In this document: piece by piece, positions 33,037-44,131 of the stretch
Layout of the letters: every line of letters begins with the position of its first letter
How positions within the stretch are numbered: position 1 is the first letter of the stretch
Assembly: GCA_017849615.1 (NCBI GenBank)
Contig: JAFIGS010000018.1
Location: 1-64,000 of the forward strand
Length of the DNA stretch: 64,000 nt
DNA from: Pseudolabrys sp.
GTDB lineage: Bacteria > Pseudomonadota > Alphaproteobacteria > Rhizobiales > Xanthobacteraceae
Direction of reading: 5' to 3'
Notes under the pieces: model-generated
Told to the model about the DNA's origin: nothing
The model's database searches: none
Seen by the model: the letters and a program-made list of their open reading frames with translations, nothing else
Made by a program: the position numbers and the translations under genes

Positions 33037-35132
33037 GACTGGCCCGCGAAAACGACGATCGAGCGCGGTTTGATGGTCCATGGCGACCCGGTGTCGCCGG
33101 GGATGTCCTGCGGACCGTCATTGCCGGTGTCGATGAGATTCTCCCATTTCGGCGCCCCTTCCCAGGCCGGGAAGATCACCTCGACGTCGTGATCGGCGCC
33201 ATTGAGGATGATGTAGAGCGGCGGGTCGCTTGCCTTGGGACCGGCGAGAATGTAGCAGACGAACTTGCCGTCGGGGAAATTCCAGTCCTCGTCCGTCATT
33301 TCCGTGGCGCCGGGCGTGAGCCAAAGCACATCATGGGTACCGTCGGCTCGCTTGCCTTCCAGCCACTTGTTCTGCCGCACCTGGGGATACTGCTGGCGGA
33401 TTTTCGCGAGCGTGCCAACGAAGTCGGTGAGATCGTCATCCGTGCCGAGCGCCGACCAGTCGACCCAGCCGATTTCGTTGTCCTGGCAGTAGGTGTTGTT
33501 GTTGCCGCCCTGCGAATTGCCGACCTCGTCGCCGGCGAGCACGAGCGGGATGCCCTGCGCCAGGTAGAGCGAGGCCAGTTGATTGCGGCGCAACGTGCGG
33601 CGCAGCTCGAGGATGGCGGGATCGTCCGTCGGTCCCTCGACGCCGCAATTGGTGCTGACATTGTCGTCGGACCCGTCGCGGTTGTCCTCGCCGTTGGCCT
33701 CGTTGTGCTTGCCGTCGTAACTATAAAGATCGGCGAGCGTGAAGCCGTCATGCACGGTGACGTGGTTGATGCTGGCGCGCGGTGAGCGGCCGTCGTGCTG
33801 GAATTGCACCGACGAGCCCGTCATCGCGTGGGCGATGTCGCCGATCAGGTCGCCGTCACCGCGCCAGAACCGCCGCAGCGTCCTGCGATAAATGTCGTTC
33901 CATTCCGACCAGCCGTTGGGGAAACCGCCGACCTGATAGCCGCCCATGCCGACATCCCAGGGCTCCGCGATCATCTTGACGTTAGCGAGCACGGGATCCT
34001 GACGCACCGCGGTGAGGAACGGCGCGTTGCGATCGAAAGCCGGGCCTCGGGCAAGCGTTGATGCAAGGTCGAAGCGGAAGCCATCGACCTGATAGGCCTC
34101 GACCCAGTGTCGCAACGAGTCCATGACCATCTGCAGCACGCGCGGATGAGCGAGCTTGAGAGAGTTTCCCGTGCCGGTAAAGTCGTCGTAATAGCGGGCG
34201 TCGTCCGGCATCAGCCAGTAGTACGAGGCGTTGTCGATGCCGCGATAGCACAGCGTCGGCCCCATATGGTTGCCTTCGCAGGTGTGGTTGTAGACAACGT
34301 CGAGGATAACTTCGATTCCTGCGTCATGCAGCGCGGCGATGGTGCCGCGAAAATCGTTGACCTCGGAGCCGTTGGAGTAGCGCGCTTCCGGCGTGAAGAA
34401 GCTGAAAGTATTGTAGCCCCAGTAATTGGTCAGGTTCCGGTCCAGCAGATGCCGGTCATTGAGAAACGAATGTACCGGCAGCAATTCGATCGCCGTGACG
34501 CCAAGCTTGCGCAGGTGGGCGATCATCGCCGGGTCTGACAGCGCGCGGTAGGTGCCGCGCAAGCCGTCCGAAATGTCGGTGCGTTGATGCGTGATGCCTT
34601 TCACATGGGCCTCATAGATCACCGTGTCTTCCCACGGCACATGCGGGCGGTGGTTGGAGCCGGTGTAGGCGTTATCGACGACGACCGATTTGTACATGAA
34701 GCGGGCATTATCGCGCTTGTCGAACGACAGGTCCTGCTGCTTGCTGCCGGTCCGATAGGCGAAGTGAGCGTCGTTCCAGGAGAAGTGACCGCCGAGCTGC
34801 TTGCTGTAGGGGTCGATCAGCAGCTTGTTCGGGTTGAAACGATGACCGGAGCCCGGCTCGTACGGGCCGTGGACGCGGTAGCCATAGAGCTGACCTGGCC
34901 CGACATGCGGCAAGTAGACGTGCCAGACGTCGTCGGTGCGTTCGTTGAGGATGACGCGCTCGGTTTCACGCCGGCCGTCGCGGTCGAACAGACACAACTC
35001 GACCTTCGTCGCGTTGGCGGAAAACAGCGCGAAATTGGTGCCGCGACCGTCCCAGGTCGCACCAAGTGGATAGGGCGCCCCGGCCGCGGATTTCTTGCCG
35101 TTAGGACTCAGGAACGAAAATGAGGGCAGCAA
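33033..35132 (-). CDS. glgX: glycogen debranching enzyme (isoamylase type)
   Basis: About 699 residues, GH13 with an N-terminal CBM48-like domain: [20 protein letters not shown]. Catalytic residues lie in [34 protein letters not shown] and [20 protein letters not shown]. It hydrolyses alpha-1,6 branches of glycogen or limit dextrin. The start is uncertain: no ATG or GTG exists near the expected N-terminus. TTG 35132 is offered because it leaves only a 32-base overlap with glgB; ATG 35207 and ATG 35249 are longer options. Confidence 0.92.
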   Translation of the reverse strand: MLPSFSFLSPNGKKSAAGAPYPLGATWDGRGTNFALFSANATKVELCLFDRDGRRETERVILNERTDDVWHVYLPHVGPGQLYGYRVHGPYEPGSGHRFNPNKLLIDPYSKQLGGHFSWNDAHFAYRTGSKQQDLSFDKRDNARFMYKSVVVDNAYTGSNHRPHVPWEDTVIYEAHVKGITHQRTDISDGLRGTYRALSDPAMIAHLRKLGVTAIELLPVHSFLNDRHLLDRNLTNYWGYNTFSFFTPEARYSNGSEVNDFRGTIAALHDAGIEVILDVVYNHTCEGNHMGPTLCYRGIDNASYYWLMPDDARYYDDFTGTGNSLKLAHPRVLQMVMDSLRHWVEAYQVDGFRFDLASTLARGPAFDRNAPFLTAVRQDPVLANVKMIAEPWDVGMGGYQVGGFPNGWSEWNDIYRRTLRRFWRGDGDLIGDIAHAMTGSSVQFQHDGRSPRASINHVTVHDGFTLADLYSYDGKHNEANGEDNRDGSDDNVSTNCGVEGPTDDPAILELRRTLRRNQLASLYLAQGIPLVLAGDEVGNSQGGNNNTYCQDNEIGWVDWSALGTDDDLTDFVGTLAKIRQQYPQVRQNKWLEGKRADGTHDVLWLTPGATEMTDEDWNFPDGKFVCYILAGPKASDPPLYIILNGADHDVEVIFPAWEGAPKWENLIDTGNDGPQDIPGDTGSPWTIKPRSIVVFAGQS

Positions 35133-36987
35133 GCGGTGGGAGAACAATTCGAATCTCCTGACTGTCGGGCGTAGCAATGGTTGAAACTCCTCCGGCGTTC
35201 CCGACATTGCTGCCGCCGTAAACGGCTGAATCCGAATTGAATGCTTCACGCCAGCGGCCGGCGAAGGGGACGCGCAGTCGGTAGTCGTGCAGCACCTGAG
35301 GTGTGAAGTTTACAATGAAGACGGCGCGCGATCCGGGCTCGCGGCCCTTGCGCAGCCACGCGAAGACGCTGTTGTCGGCATCATCGGTGACGAGCCATTC
35401 GAATCCTTCCGGCTGGCAGTCGAGGCCGTGAAGCGCCGGAGTGTCACGATACAGATGGTTGAGGTCGCGGATCATGCGCTGGATGCCGGTGTGCTCGGGC
35501 TTCTCCAGAAGATGCCACGGCAGACTGATGTCGTGGTTCCACTCGGTGTCCTGGCCAAACTCGCTGCCCATGAACATCAGCTTCTTGCCGGGGTGCGCGA
35601 ACATGAAGGCGTAATAAGCGCGCAGGTTGGCGAAGCGCTGCCATTGATCGCCCGGCATTCGTCCGAGGATGGAGCGTTTGCCGTGCACGACTTCGTCATG
35701 AGACAGCGGCAAAATGAAGTTCTCGGAGAAGGCGTAGTGCAGGCCGAACAGGATCTTGCCGTGGTGATAGCGGCGGTGGATCGGATCCTTGGACATGTAA
35801 TCGAGGGTGTCGTTCATCCACCCCATGTTCCACTTGTAGCCGAAGCCGAGCCCGCCCCAGTCGACCGGGCGTGAGACCTGCGGCCAGGCGGTCGATTCCT
35901 CGGCGACCGTGGGGGCGTGCGGATAGTGCCGGAACACCTCGGTGTTGGTGCGGCGCAGGAAGTCGATGGCGTCGATGTTCTCGCGACCGCCATGCTTGTT
36001 GGGAATCCAACCGTTGGCGGGGCGGCTGTAGTCGAGATACAGCATCGAGGCGACCGCGTCGACGCGCAGTCCGTCGATGCCATAGCGATCGAACCAGAAC
36101 AGGGCGTTCGACAGAAGGAAGTTCGTGACCTCGGTGCGCCCGTAATTGTAGATCAGCGTGCCCCAGTCGAGATGGCGGCCCTGACGCGGGTCCTCGTGTT
36201 CATAAAGGCCCGTGCCGTCAAAGCGTGCGAGGCCGTGTGGATCGTCGGGAAAGTGCCCCGGCACCCAGTCGAGCAGCACACCGATGCCTGCCTTGTGAAA
36301 AGCATCGACAAGATGGGCGAAGTCCGCCGGCGAGCCGAAGCGGCTGGTGGGGGCGAACAGTCCGGTCGGCTGATAGCCCCACGAGCCATCGAACGGATGC
36401 TCCGAAACCGGCAGCAGTTCGACGTGGGTGAAGCCCATGTCGCGCACGTAGGCCGGCAGTTGCTCGGCAAGCTCGCGGTAGGTCAGCCAGCCGCCATCGC
36501 GCTCGACGCTGCGGCGCCATGAGCCGAGGTGGACTTCATAGATCGAGATGGGCTTGTTAAAGGAGTTGATATCCGCCGGTGCCGGGGACGGATGCGGGAT
36601 CGTCGACGGATCGACCACGACGGACGCGGTGAGAGGGCGAACCTCCGCGGCAAAGGCGACCGGATCCGACTTCAGCGGCAGCAGATGGCCGAAGCGGTCG
36701 ACGATTTCGAACTTGTATCTGTCGCCTGGTTTGGTCCCTGGAACGAACGTCTCCCAATAACCCTGACCACGCACCTGCATGGGATGCCGGTTGCCGTCCC
36801 AGGCATTGAAATCGCCGACCACGCTGACGCGCTGGGCGTTCGGCGCGAACACCACGAAAGCGACGCCTTCCGTACCCTCGCGGGTTGCCAGGTGAGCCCC
36901 GAGCTTGTCGTAAAGCCGAAGCTGGTTGCCTTCGCCGAGCAGGTATAGATCGTAATCCGACAGGATCTGTGCGGCTGGTTGGTTCAT
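35101..36987 (-). CDS. glgB: 1,4-alpha-glucan branching enzyme
   Basis: A 628-residue GH13/CBM48 enzyme. It shows [20 protein letters not shown] in the CBM48 domain, then [29 protein letters not shown] with the Asp nucleophile, [10 protein letters not shown] with the Glu, and [12 protein letters not shown] with the third Asp. It is shorter than the E. coli enzyme (about 730) because the extra N1 domain is missing, as in many GlgB proteins. Start at 36987 makes an ATGA overlap with treS. It puts alpha-1,6 branches on the glucan made by GlgE. Confidence 0.95.
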   Translation of the reverse strand: MNQPAAQILSDYDLYLLGEGNQLRLYDKLGAHLATREGTEGVAFVVFAPNAQRVSVVGDFNAWDGNRHPMQVRGQGYWETFVPGTKPGDRYKFEIVDRFGHLLPLKSDPVAFAAEVRPLTASVVVDPSTIPHPSPAPADINSFNKPISIYEVHLGSWRRSVERDGGWLTYRELAEQLPAYVRDMGFTHVELLPVSEHPFDGSWGYQPTGLFAPTSRFGSPADFAHLVDAFHKAGIGVLLDWVPGHFPDDPHGLARFDGTGLYEHEDPRQGRHLDWGTLIYNYGRTEVTNFLLSNALFWFDRYGIDGLRVDAVASMLYLDYSRPANGWIPNKHGGRENIDAIDFLRRTNTEVFRHYPHAPTVAEESTAWPQVSRPVDWGGLGFGYKWNMGWMNDTLDYMSKDPIHRRYHHGKILFGLHYAFSENFILPLSHDEVVHGKRSILGRMPGDQWQRFANLRAYYAFMFAHPGKKLMFMGSEFGQDTEWNHDISLPWHLLEKPEHTGIQRMIRDLNHLYRDTPALHGLDCQPEGFEWLVTDDADNSVFAWLRKGREPGSRAVFIVNFTPQVLHDYRLRVPFAGRWREAFNSDSAVYGGSNVGNAGGVSTIATPDSQEIRIVLPPLAALIFVPES

Positions 36988-39900
36988 GAGGCGATTACCC
37001 CGCGCTGAAAGAGAATGCGCGCCGTGGCTTCCAGCGGAATATGCGACCACGCGGGGCGATTGGTCAGTTCGTACTCGATCTCGTAGAGCGCCTTCTCAAG
37101 AAGGAAGATATCCAGCAGCTGCCGCGCCTGTTCGGCATCGGCCGGCCATAGCGCGTTGTCGCCGAGCGTTTCGCGATAGGATGTCCAGAAGGCGTCGGTC
37201 AGGCGATCACCCCAGTCGCGCATCAGCGGCGTGAGCACGCTGCGATCTTCGTCGTTCAAATCCGGCGCGTTGGCGATGGCGGCGGTGATGGCGTAATCGA
37301 TCGAGCGGATCAGGCCGGCGACGTCGCGCGCCGGCGGGGCCTTGCGGCGGCGCTCGTCGACGGTTCGGCGAGGCTCGCCTTCGAAATCGAGGATATAAGC
37401 GTCGTCCTTGGCGATCAGGATCTGACCGAGATGGAAATCGCCGTGGTGGCGGGTTTTCTGACCGTCGAAAACCATCGTCTTGCCGGCTTCGATGTGGGCG
37501 AGAATGGCGTCACGCCCCTCGATCAGTTGTCTGGCGACCGGCTGTGTGCTCCGTGGCAGGTTCGCCATGGAGGCGGCGACCAGGTCGAGCCGCGCGCGGG
37601 TCCGTTCGGCGAGATCGTCGGCCCAGAGGGCGACGTCACCGGCGGTGATCGGCTCCGGCGCGAAGTCGGCAATGTCCGGACGGCTGCCGAACGCCATATG
37701 CAATTCCGCCGTACGCTTGCCGATCTGACGGATGCGTTGCAGCAGCACAAGCGTGTCGGGCGTCTCGGTGATCGGCTCGGCGAGGTTGAGCCGCTGCGTG
37801 TCGATCAGGCGCTCGAGCGCGCCGACGATCAGGCTCCATGCATCGCCCTGGTTCTCGACGAAGGCATGGACGACGGCCGCGGCGCTGCTGGTGTCGCCTT
37901 CGATCAGTTCGGCCGAGCCGAGCAAGGCCGGGCCGTTCTGGAACGTAGTCTCGTCGGTGAGGAAGCGGCCGATCTCGATCTCGGGGTGAATGCCCGGCGA
38001 CAGTCGTCGCAGCAGCTTCAAGACGTATCGATCATCGACGATGATGCTCGAGTTGGACTGTTCCCGGTCGACAGCCTTGACGCTATTTACGTCAGGCGGA
38101 GGCGCCGCGGCGAAAGCGCCGGTTGGCCGGAATTCAATTCGCCGGTCGGCGTACCCCGTCACCGTCCCGGCGCGAATGCTCGACAGCAAAGCGGCGATGA
38201 ACTCCGGTTCGGCGGTGGCATCGAGCAAGGTGCCCTCGCGCGGTCCACGGCGGACCGCGGCGAGAACGCCGGCAGGACCGCGGTCCAGGTCGGTATAGCG
38301 GGACCAGCGGACCGTGAGCGGCAGCATGTAACGGCCGGTGCCGGCGCCGCTGGAGGTGTCGGCCACCGTCATCAGGAATCGATCATTGCCGAATTCAACG
38401 GGAATCGCGCTCGAAACCTTGACCGAAGGCGTGCGCTGATCCTTTTCGCCGAACCAGCGCCGGCTGGCGATGAAGCCCGGCAGCACGTCATTCTCGAGCG
38501 TGCGCGAGGTCCAGCCGGACGTCAGCGATAGCAGTGTGGGCCCGAGCACCAGCGTCGAAATCTCGCGCGGCAGCTTGGTTTCCTCAACGGCTCCGCTCTT
38601 TTCATTGAGCTGGAACCAGAAGAACCCGTACGGCGGCAAGGTCACCAGATAGGGCAACTGACCGATGCGCGGGAAATTGGTGCGGCCGAGCATCTCCTGC
38701 GGGATGCGGCCTTCCCACGGCGACATGTCGAGCTCGACGGCCTGCGCCGTGCGCGACAGATTGGCGACGCAGAGGATCGCCTCGTCGCCGAGCTGGCGCA
38801 CGTAGGCGAGCACGGCGCGGTTGGCGGGGCGCACGAAAGTCAATGTGCCACGGCCGAACACCGAGGTCGATTTGCGCACGGCGATAAGCCGCTTCATCCA
38901 GCTCAGCAGCGACGAGGCCGAGCGGCTCTGCGCTTCGACGTTGACTGCGGAGAAGCCGTAAACCGGGTCCATGATGCAGGGCAGGTACAGTGCGGCCGGG
39001 TCGGCGCGCGAGAAGCCGCCGTTGCGGTCGGGAGTCCACTGCATCGGCGTGCGCACGCCATTGCGGTCGCCGAGATAGATGTTGTCGCCCATGCCGATCT
39101 CGTCGCCGTAATAGACGATCGGCGTACCGGGCATCGACATCAGGATCGAGTTCATCAACTCGATCTTGCGCCGATCATTGTCCATCAGCGGCGCGAGGCG
39201 GCGACGAATGCCGACATTGATGCGGGCGCGCGGATCGGCGGCGTAGGTCGACCACAGATAGTCGCGCTCGACGTCGGTCACCATTTCCAGCGTCAGTTCG
39301 TCGTGGTTGCGCAGGAACATCGCCCACTGGCAGTTCGGCGGGATCTCGGGCGTCTGCCGCATGATGTCGGCGATCGGAAAACGGTCTTCCTGCGCGATCG
39401 CCATGTAGATGCGCGGCATCAGCGGGAAGTGATACGCCATCTGGCATTCGTCGCCGTCGCCGAAATACTGCTGCACGTCCTCCGGCCACATATTGGCTTC
39501 GGCAAGCAGCACCTTGCCCGGGGCGTAGGCGTCGAGCTCGGCCCGCAATTTCTTGATGATGGCGTGGGTCTCGGGAAGGTTTTCGTTGCTGGTGCCGTCA
39601 CGCTCGACAAGATACGGCACGGCGTCGAGGCGGAAGCCGTCGACCCCCGTGTCGAGCCAGCGCTTCATCACCTGGGTAATGGCGCTGACGACGCGTGGAT
39701 TGTCGAAGTTCAGATCCGGCTGGTGCGAGAAGAAACGGTGCCAGTAGTAGGCATTGGCCTCGGCATCCCAGGCCCAGTTCGATTTCTCGGTGTCGGTGAA
39801 GATGATGCGGGTTTCGAGAAACCTCTGGTCGGTGTCGCTCCACACATACCAGGCGCGCGCGCTCGAGCCGGGCGGCGAGCGCCGCGCGCGCTTGAACCAG

Positions 39901-40277
39901 GCGTGCTGGTCCGACGTGTGGTTGACGACGAGCTCGGTAATGACGCGAAGGCCGCGCTTCTTGGCTTCGACCATGAAGCGGCGGAAATCCTTCATGGTGC
40001 CGAACTGCGGATTGATGTCGCCGTAGTCCGAAATGTCGTAGCCGTCGTCCCGGCCGGGACTGGGGTAGAACGGCAGCAGCCAGAGGACGTTGACGCCGAG
40101 ATCGCGCAGGTAGTCGAGTTTCTCGGTCAGGCCGGCGAAATCGCCGATGCCATCGCCATTGCTGTCGTGGAACGCCTTGACGTGAAGCTGATAGATGATG
40201 GCGTCCTTGTACCAGAGGCCGTCGTCGGGCGTCTCGGTAAAGGCCGGAACGTTCTCGATGCTTTGATGGACATTCAT
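36984..40277 (-). CDS. treS: trehalose synthase fused to maltokinase (TreS-Mak)
   Basis: A 1097-residue two-enzyme fusion. Residues about 20-570 are a GH13 trehalose synthase: [56 protein letters not shown] and [12 protein letters not shown] supply the catalytic Asp, Glu and Asp. Residues about 600-1097 are a maltokinase with the kinase-fold loop [12 protein letters not shown] and the metal site YILDFEGEP. TreS isomerises trehalose to maltose, and the kinase makes maltose-1-phosphate from it with ATP, feeding GlgE. It starts 7 bases after glgE. Confidence 0.95.
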   Translation of the reverse strand: MNVHQSIENVPAFTETPDDGLWYKDAIIYQLHVKAFHDSNGDGIGDFAGLTEKLDYLRDLGVNVLWLLPFYPSPGRDDGYDISDYGDINPQFGTMKDFRRFMVEAKKRGLRVITELVVNHTSDQHAWFKRARRSPPGSSARAWYVWSDTDQRFLETRIIFTDTEKSNWAWDAEANAYYWHRFFSHQPDLNFDNPRVVSAITQVMKRWLDTGVDGFRLDAVPYLVERDGTSNENLPETHAIIKKLRAELDAYAPGKVLLAEANMWPEDVQQYFGDGDECQMAYHFPLMPRIYMAIAQEDRFPIADIMRQTPEIPPNCQWAMFLRNHDELTLEMVTDVERDYLWSTYAADPRARINVGIRRRLAPLMDNDRRKIELMNSILMSMPGTPIVYYGDEIGMGDNIYLGDRNGVRTPMQWTPDRNGGFSRADPAALYLPCIMDPVYGFSAVNVEAQSRSASSLLSWMKRLIAVRKSTSVFGRGTLTFVRPANRAVLAYVRQLGDEAILCVANLSRTAQAVELDMSPWEGRIPQEMLGRTNFPRIGQLPYLVTLPPYGFFWFQLNEKSGAVEETKLPREISTLVLGPTLLSLTSGWTSRTLENDVLPGFIASRRWFGEKDQRTPSVKVSSAIPVEFGNDRFLMTVADTSSGAGTGRYMLPLTVRWSRYTDLDRGPAGVLAAVRRGPREGTLLDATAEPEFIAALLSSIRAGTVTGYADRRIEFRPTGAFAAAPPPDVNSVKAVDREQSNSSIIVDDRYVLKLLRRLSPGIHPEIEIGRFLTDETTFQNGPALLGSAELIEGDTSSAAAVVHAFVENQGDAWSLIVGALERLIDTQRLNLAEPITETPDTLVLLQRIRQIGKRTAELHMAFGSRPDIADFAPEPITAGDVALWADDLAERTRARLDLVAASMANLPRSTQPVARQLIEGRDAILAHIEAGKTMVFDGQKTRHHGDFHLGQILIAKDDAYILDFEGEPRRTVDERRRKAPPARDVAGLIRSIDYAITAAIANAPDLNDEDRSVLTPLMRDWGDRLTDAFWTSYRETLGDNALWPADAEQARQLLDIFLLEKALYEIEYELTNRPAWSHIPLEATARILFQRGVIAS

Positions 40278-40284
40278 GACGGTC

Positions 40285-42264
40285 TCAAACCTCGCACCGG
40301 AAGAAAAGCGTCGGATCGCGACCCGGTTCGATGCGAACGCGCAGCCCGTTCCATTCCAGCAGGTGCCGCTCGCCCGTGACGAGGTTCTCGACCGCGCGGA
40401 CCGGCCGGCGGTCGTTCTCCGGGCCGATGGTGAGGTCGCCGAAGTGCAGCCAGAACTCTTTCGGCGTTCCCGTCAGCGCAATGGCGCAGGCCACCGCATT
40501 GTCGCCGCCGACCGATTGCTTGAGAAAGCCGGTGACGTTCGGATCATTGGTCTGCAGGAAGCTGAAATTGGCGGTCTGCAGCAGCGCTGGGTTGGCGCGG
40601 CGGATACCATTGAGGCGCTTGAGGTAGTCCTTGATGTTGCCGGGCTTGTCCCAGTCGCGCGTGCGGATCTCGTACTTCTCCGAGTTGATGTATTCCTCGC
40701 GGCCGGGCAGGGGCTCGTGCTCGATCAGTTCGAAGCCGTTATAGATGCCGTAGTTCGACGAGCTGGCGAGCGCGAGCGCGGCGCGCGCCTTGAACAGCCA
40801 CGGATCGCCGTCCTGCAACTGCACGGGCAGGATGTCCGGCGTGGTGACGAAGAAATTCGGCCGGTAATAGTCGCGTTCCGGGTAGCCCGTGAGCTCGGCG
40901 AGATAGGCCTCGATCTCGGCCTTGTGCGTGCGCCAGGTGAAATAAGTGTAGGACTGCGTGAAGCCGAGCTTAGCGAGCCCCTTCATCACCTTCGGCCGGG
41001 TGAACGCTTCGGCGAGGAAAATGACGCCGGGATCGCGCGTCTGGACTTCGCGGATCAACCATTCCCAGAACGGAAATGGCTTGGTGTGCGGATTGTCGAC
41101 CCGGAAGATGCGTACGCCGTTGCCGACCCAGAACAGAAAGACGTCACGCAGCGCGGTCCATAGGCCTATGCGATCGTCGCAATAGAAGTCGGGATTGACG
41201 ATGTCCTCGTACTTCTTCGGCGGGTTTTCGGCGTAGCGGATGGTGCCGTCCGGCCGGTGCTTGAACCATTCCGGATGCTGCTTCAGCCACGGATGATCCG
41301 GCGCGCATTGAATGGCGATGTCGAGCGCGATCTCCATGTCGTGGCGATGGCAGGCGGAGACGAGATCGCGGAAATCGTCGAGCGTGCCGAGTTGCGGCTC
41401 GATGGCATCGTGGCCGCCATGCTCGTTGCCGATGGCATAGAACGACCCGACGTCGCCCGGCTGCGCCTTGACCGCATTGTTCTTGCCTTTGCGGTTGATG
41501 CGGCCGACAGGATTGATGGGCGTAAGATACAGGACATCGAAGCCGAGCTCGGCGATCTCCGGTACGCGTTCGATGCAATCGCGGAAGGTGCCGTGCTCTC
41601 CCGCCACGCGGCTCTGGCTACGCGGTACCATCTCGTACCAGGCGCTAGCGCGCGCGCGCTCGCGATCGGCAACCAATGGCAGGCTCAGCGATACGGTAAG
41701 GTCTTGGCGCGCGCCGTGGGCCGTCATAGCCTCGGCGAGACGATCGTCGAGCAAAACGTCGGCGTCGAGTTCGGCGGCATAGCGACGCCCCGCCGTGTCG
41801 GCGAGGTGACGCGCGGCGGCGTCGCTCGGCAAGAGCTGAAGCAGAAGGTCGTAGCCTTCGCGGGCCTCGAGCGTGACGTCCTGACCGGCGCTGCGCTTGA
41901 GCTTGAACTCCTTGCGCCAGGTGCTGAACTGATCGGTCCAGGCTTCGACCGCGAACAGATAACGTCCCGGCTCGGGCGGCACGAAGCGGCCATGCCAGCG
42001 GTCATTGCCGTGCAACTGCATCGGCTCGCGCCGCCACGTGGCATCGGCCTCGCGCCGCCAGATCAGCGCGGCGGCAAGGACGTCGTGCCCGTCGCGAAAA
42101 ATATCTGCCCACACGTCGACGATTTCGCCGGCAATGCGTTTAACCGCGTAGCGTCCGCTATCGACGCATGGGAAAATGTCCTCGATATGGAATCGAGGAC
42201 CGGTCGGATCGCCTGGGGATGACTCAAGTGCCTGTTTTGAATCCAAGAGACCCATATCTGCCAC
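40285..42264 (-). CDS. glgE: alpha-1,4-glucan:maltose-1-phosphate maltosyltransferase
   Basis: A 659-residue GH13_3 enzyme. Family marks are RFHIEDIFPCVDSGRYAVKR at the start, ASAWYEMVPRSQS, YLTPINPVGRINRKGKNNA, VRIFRVDNPHTKP (Asp nucleophile), IFLAEAFTRP (Glu acid/base) and FFVTTPDILP (third Asp). GlgE adds maltosyl units from maltose-1-phosphate to a growing alpha-glucan. It is first in the leftward operon and divergent from malQ across 112 bases. An alternative start at 42255 (MGLLDSK) is possible. Confidence 0.95.
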   Translation of the reverse strand: MADMGLLDSKQALESSPGDPTGPRFHIEDIFPCVDSGRYAVKRIAGEIVDVWADIFRDGHDVLAAALIWRREADATWRREPMQLHGNDRWHGRFVPPEPGRYLFAVEAWTDQFSTWRKEFKLKRSAGQDVTLEAREGYDLLLQLLPSDAAARHLADTAGRRYAAELDADVLLDDRLAEAMTAHGARQDLTVSLSLPLVADRERARASAWYEMVPRSQSRVAGEHGTFRDCIERVPEIAELGFDVLYLTPINPVGRINRKGKNNAVKAQPGDVGSFYAIGNEHGGHDAIEPQLGTLDDFRDLVSACHRHDMEIALDIAIQCAPDHPWLKQHPEWFKHRPDGTIRYAENPPKKYEDIVNPDFYCDDRIGLWTALRDVFLFWVGNGVRIFRVDNPHTKPFPFWEWLIREVQTRDPGVIFLAEAFTRPKVMKGLAKLGFTQSYTYFTWRTHKAEIEAYLAELTGYPERDYYRPNFFVTTPDILPVQLQDGDPWLFKARAALALASSSNYGIYNGFELIEHEPLPGREEYINSEKYEIRTRDWDKPGNIKDYLKRLNGIRRANPALLQTANFSFLQTNDPNVTGFLKQSVGGDNAVACAIALTGTPKEFWLHFGDLTIGPENDRRPVRAVENLVTGERHLLEWNGLRVRIEPGRDPTLFFRCEV

Positions 42265-42376
42265 ATTGCGGCGCGCGTTTTGATGGATTTACGATTGGCG
42301 GCCTTACCCACGCAGTCAACCGGCGAGAGATGCAGAAGTTCCAAAAACAGCCGGGCGGTAGCAGGGTGAATGCGCA

Positions 42377-44131
42377 ATGAATCAACCGATCGTAGATGCC
42401 GAACGCCTGGGCATTGAGCCCGGTTATCATGACGTTTTCGGCCAATGGCATGCGGTGCCAAATGACACGATCGAGCGGCTGTCGGCGTCGCTGAGCCGTA
42501 GCGGCGCAGAGTCGTCGGCGCCCGCGCCGACCTCGCCGGCGGAGCCGGCGTTTCAGGGCGACGGTCATCGTCTGTGGGGGCTGGCGGTCCAGCTCTACTC
42601 CCTCCGGTCCGCTTGCAATTGGGGGCACGGCGATTTCGGCGATCTCAAGCGGCTGATCGAACTCGTGGCGCCTCTTGGCGCCGCAGCCATCGGACTCAAT
42701 CCACTGCACGCGCTGTTTCCGGAAGCCCCGGAGCGGGCGAGCCCCTACGGGCCGAACAGCAGGCTGTTCCTGAATGTCCTTTACATCGATATGTCGGCCA
42801 TTCCGGAGTTCGACGGTTTGACGGCGGTCGAGGCCAAAGAGGCTGCGCGGCTGCGCGATCTGGAGCTGATCGACTACGGCGCCGTCGCCAGGTTGAAGCT
42901 GGCGGCGCTGGCGCGCGCCTATGATGGCTTCAGGGCCGGAGCGAAGGCTGCCCGTCGGGCGGACTTCCGAACGTTCTGCGACGAGCAGGGTGAGATGCTG
43001 CTGCGCTTCTGCTGCTTCGAAGTACTGCGCCGGCAATTGTCGCCGCGGCCGTGGCCGGAATGGCCGGCGCCGTGGCGCACGCCGGACAAGGTGGCCCTGG
43101 CAGGCTTCTGCGAGCAGCAGGAGTTTGCCTGCGGCTTCATCGCGTTCTGCCAATGGATCGCCGATCGACAACTTGCGGCCTGCAAGGAGACAGCGCGGAC
43201 GCTCGGCATGCGCGTCGGCCTCTATGTCGATCTTGCGGTGGGCATCGATCGCTACGGCGCCGACGCCTGGAGCGATCAGGACACGATCCTGGCGAATGTC
43301 TCCGTCGGCGCGCCGCCGGACGAGTTCAATCCCGCCGGACAGGACTGGGGGCTAGCGCCGTTTCATCCGGCGCGCCTTGCTGCCCACGATTTCGCGTCGC
43401 TGCGCCGGTTGTTACGCGCGACCATGCGCCATGCCGGCGCGGTGCGTATCGACCACGTGCTCGGGCTCAACCGGCTGTTTCTCATGCCGGTCGGCGCGGG
43501 GGCGCGGAACGGCGCCTATGTGCGCTATCCGTTCGAGGCGTCGCTGCGCGTGATCGCCGAGGAAAGCCGAAAAGCGCGTTGTGTGGTGATCGGCGAAGAC
43601 CTCGGCACGGTGCCGGACGGTTTCCGCGACACCATGACGCACTGGGGCCTGTGGACCTATCGGGTGCTGATGTTCGAGCGCCTGCAGGATGGACAGTTCG
43701 CGCCGCCGCAGACCTATCCCGAGCAGGCGCTGGCGACATTTAATACGCACGACTTGCCGACCTTCCGCGGCTGGATCACCGGCCACGATCTTCGCACCAA
43801 GCACGACATCGGTATCGATCCCGGCGAGAACGCCGAGACCCGCACCTGGTGGCAGGGCTCGTTGCGTCGGCTGTTGTCGGAGCAGAGCGGTGGCCGTTCG
43901 GCGGAGGAATTTGCCGCGGTCGCGGCGGTGCTCGGCGCTACGCCGTCGAAGCTGGCCATGGTCGGACTCGACGACGTGCTCGGCATGCTCGAGCAGGCCA
44001 ACATTCCGGGCACGATAGGCGAGCATCCGAACTGGCGGCGCAAGCTGCCGCTCGATCTGGAAGAGCTTGGCGGGCGTGCCGAACTCACCGCGGTGGCGGA
44101 GGCTTTCGCGCAGAGCGGCCGAAAGGCCTAA
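42377..44131 (+). CDS. malQ: 4-alpha-glucanotransferase (amylomaltase)
   Basis: A 584-residue GH77 enzyme. Marks: LYSLRSACNWGHGDFGDLKR, ASPYGPNSRLFLN, VGLYVDLAVGIDRYGADAW, AVRIDHVLGLNRLF (catalytic Asp), VIGEDLGTVPDGFRD (catalytic Glu) and NTHDLPTFRGW. MalQ disproportionates malto-oligosaccharides, moving glucan segments between chains. It is on the opposite strand to the rest of the operon; its stop overlaps the glgP stop by 4 bases, tail to tail. Confidence 0.95.
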   Translation: MNQPIVDAERLGIEPGYHDVFGQWHAVPNDTIERLSASLSRSGAESSAPAPTSPAEPAFQGDGHRLWGLAVQLYSLRSACNWGHGDFGDLKRLIELVAPLGAAAIGLNPLHALFPEAPERASPYGPNSRLFLNVLYIDMSAIPEFDGLTAVEAKEAARLRDLELIDYGAVARLKLAALARAYDGFRAGAKAARRADFRTFCDEQGEMLLRFCCFEVLRRQLSPRPWPEWPAPWRTPDKVALAGFCEQQEFACGFIAFCQWIADRQLAACKETARTLGMRVGLYVDLAVGIDRYGADAWSDQDTILANVSVGAPPDEFNPAGQDWGLAPFHPARLAAHDFASLRRLLRATMRHAGAVRIDHVLGLNRLFLMPVGAGARNGAYVRYPFEASLRVIAEESRKARCVVIGEDLGTVPDGFRDTMTHWGLWTYRVLMFERLQDGQFAPPQTYPEQALATFNTHDLPTFRGWITGHDLRTKHDIGIDPGENAETRTWWQGSLRRLLSEQSGGRSAEEFAAVAAVLGATPSKLAMVGLDDVLGMLEQANIPGTIGEHPNWRRKLPLDLEELGGRAELTAVAEAFAQSGRKA

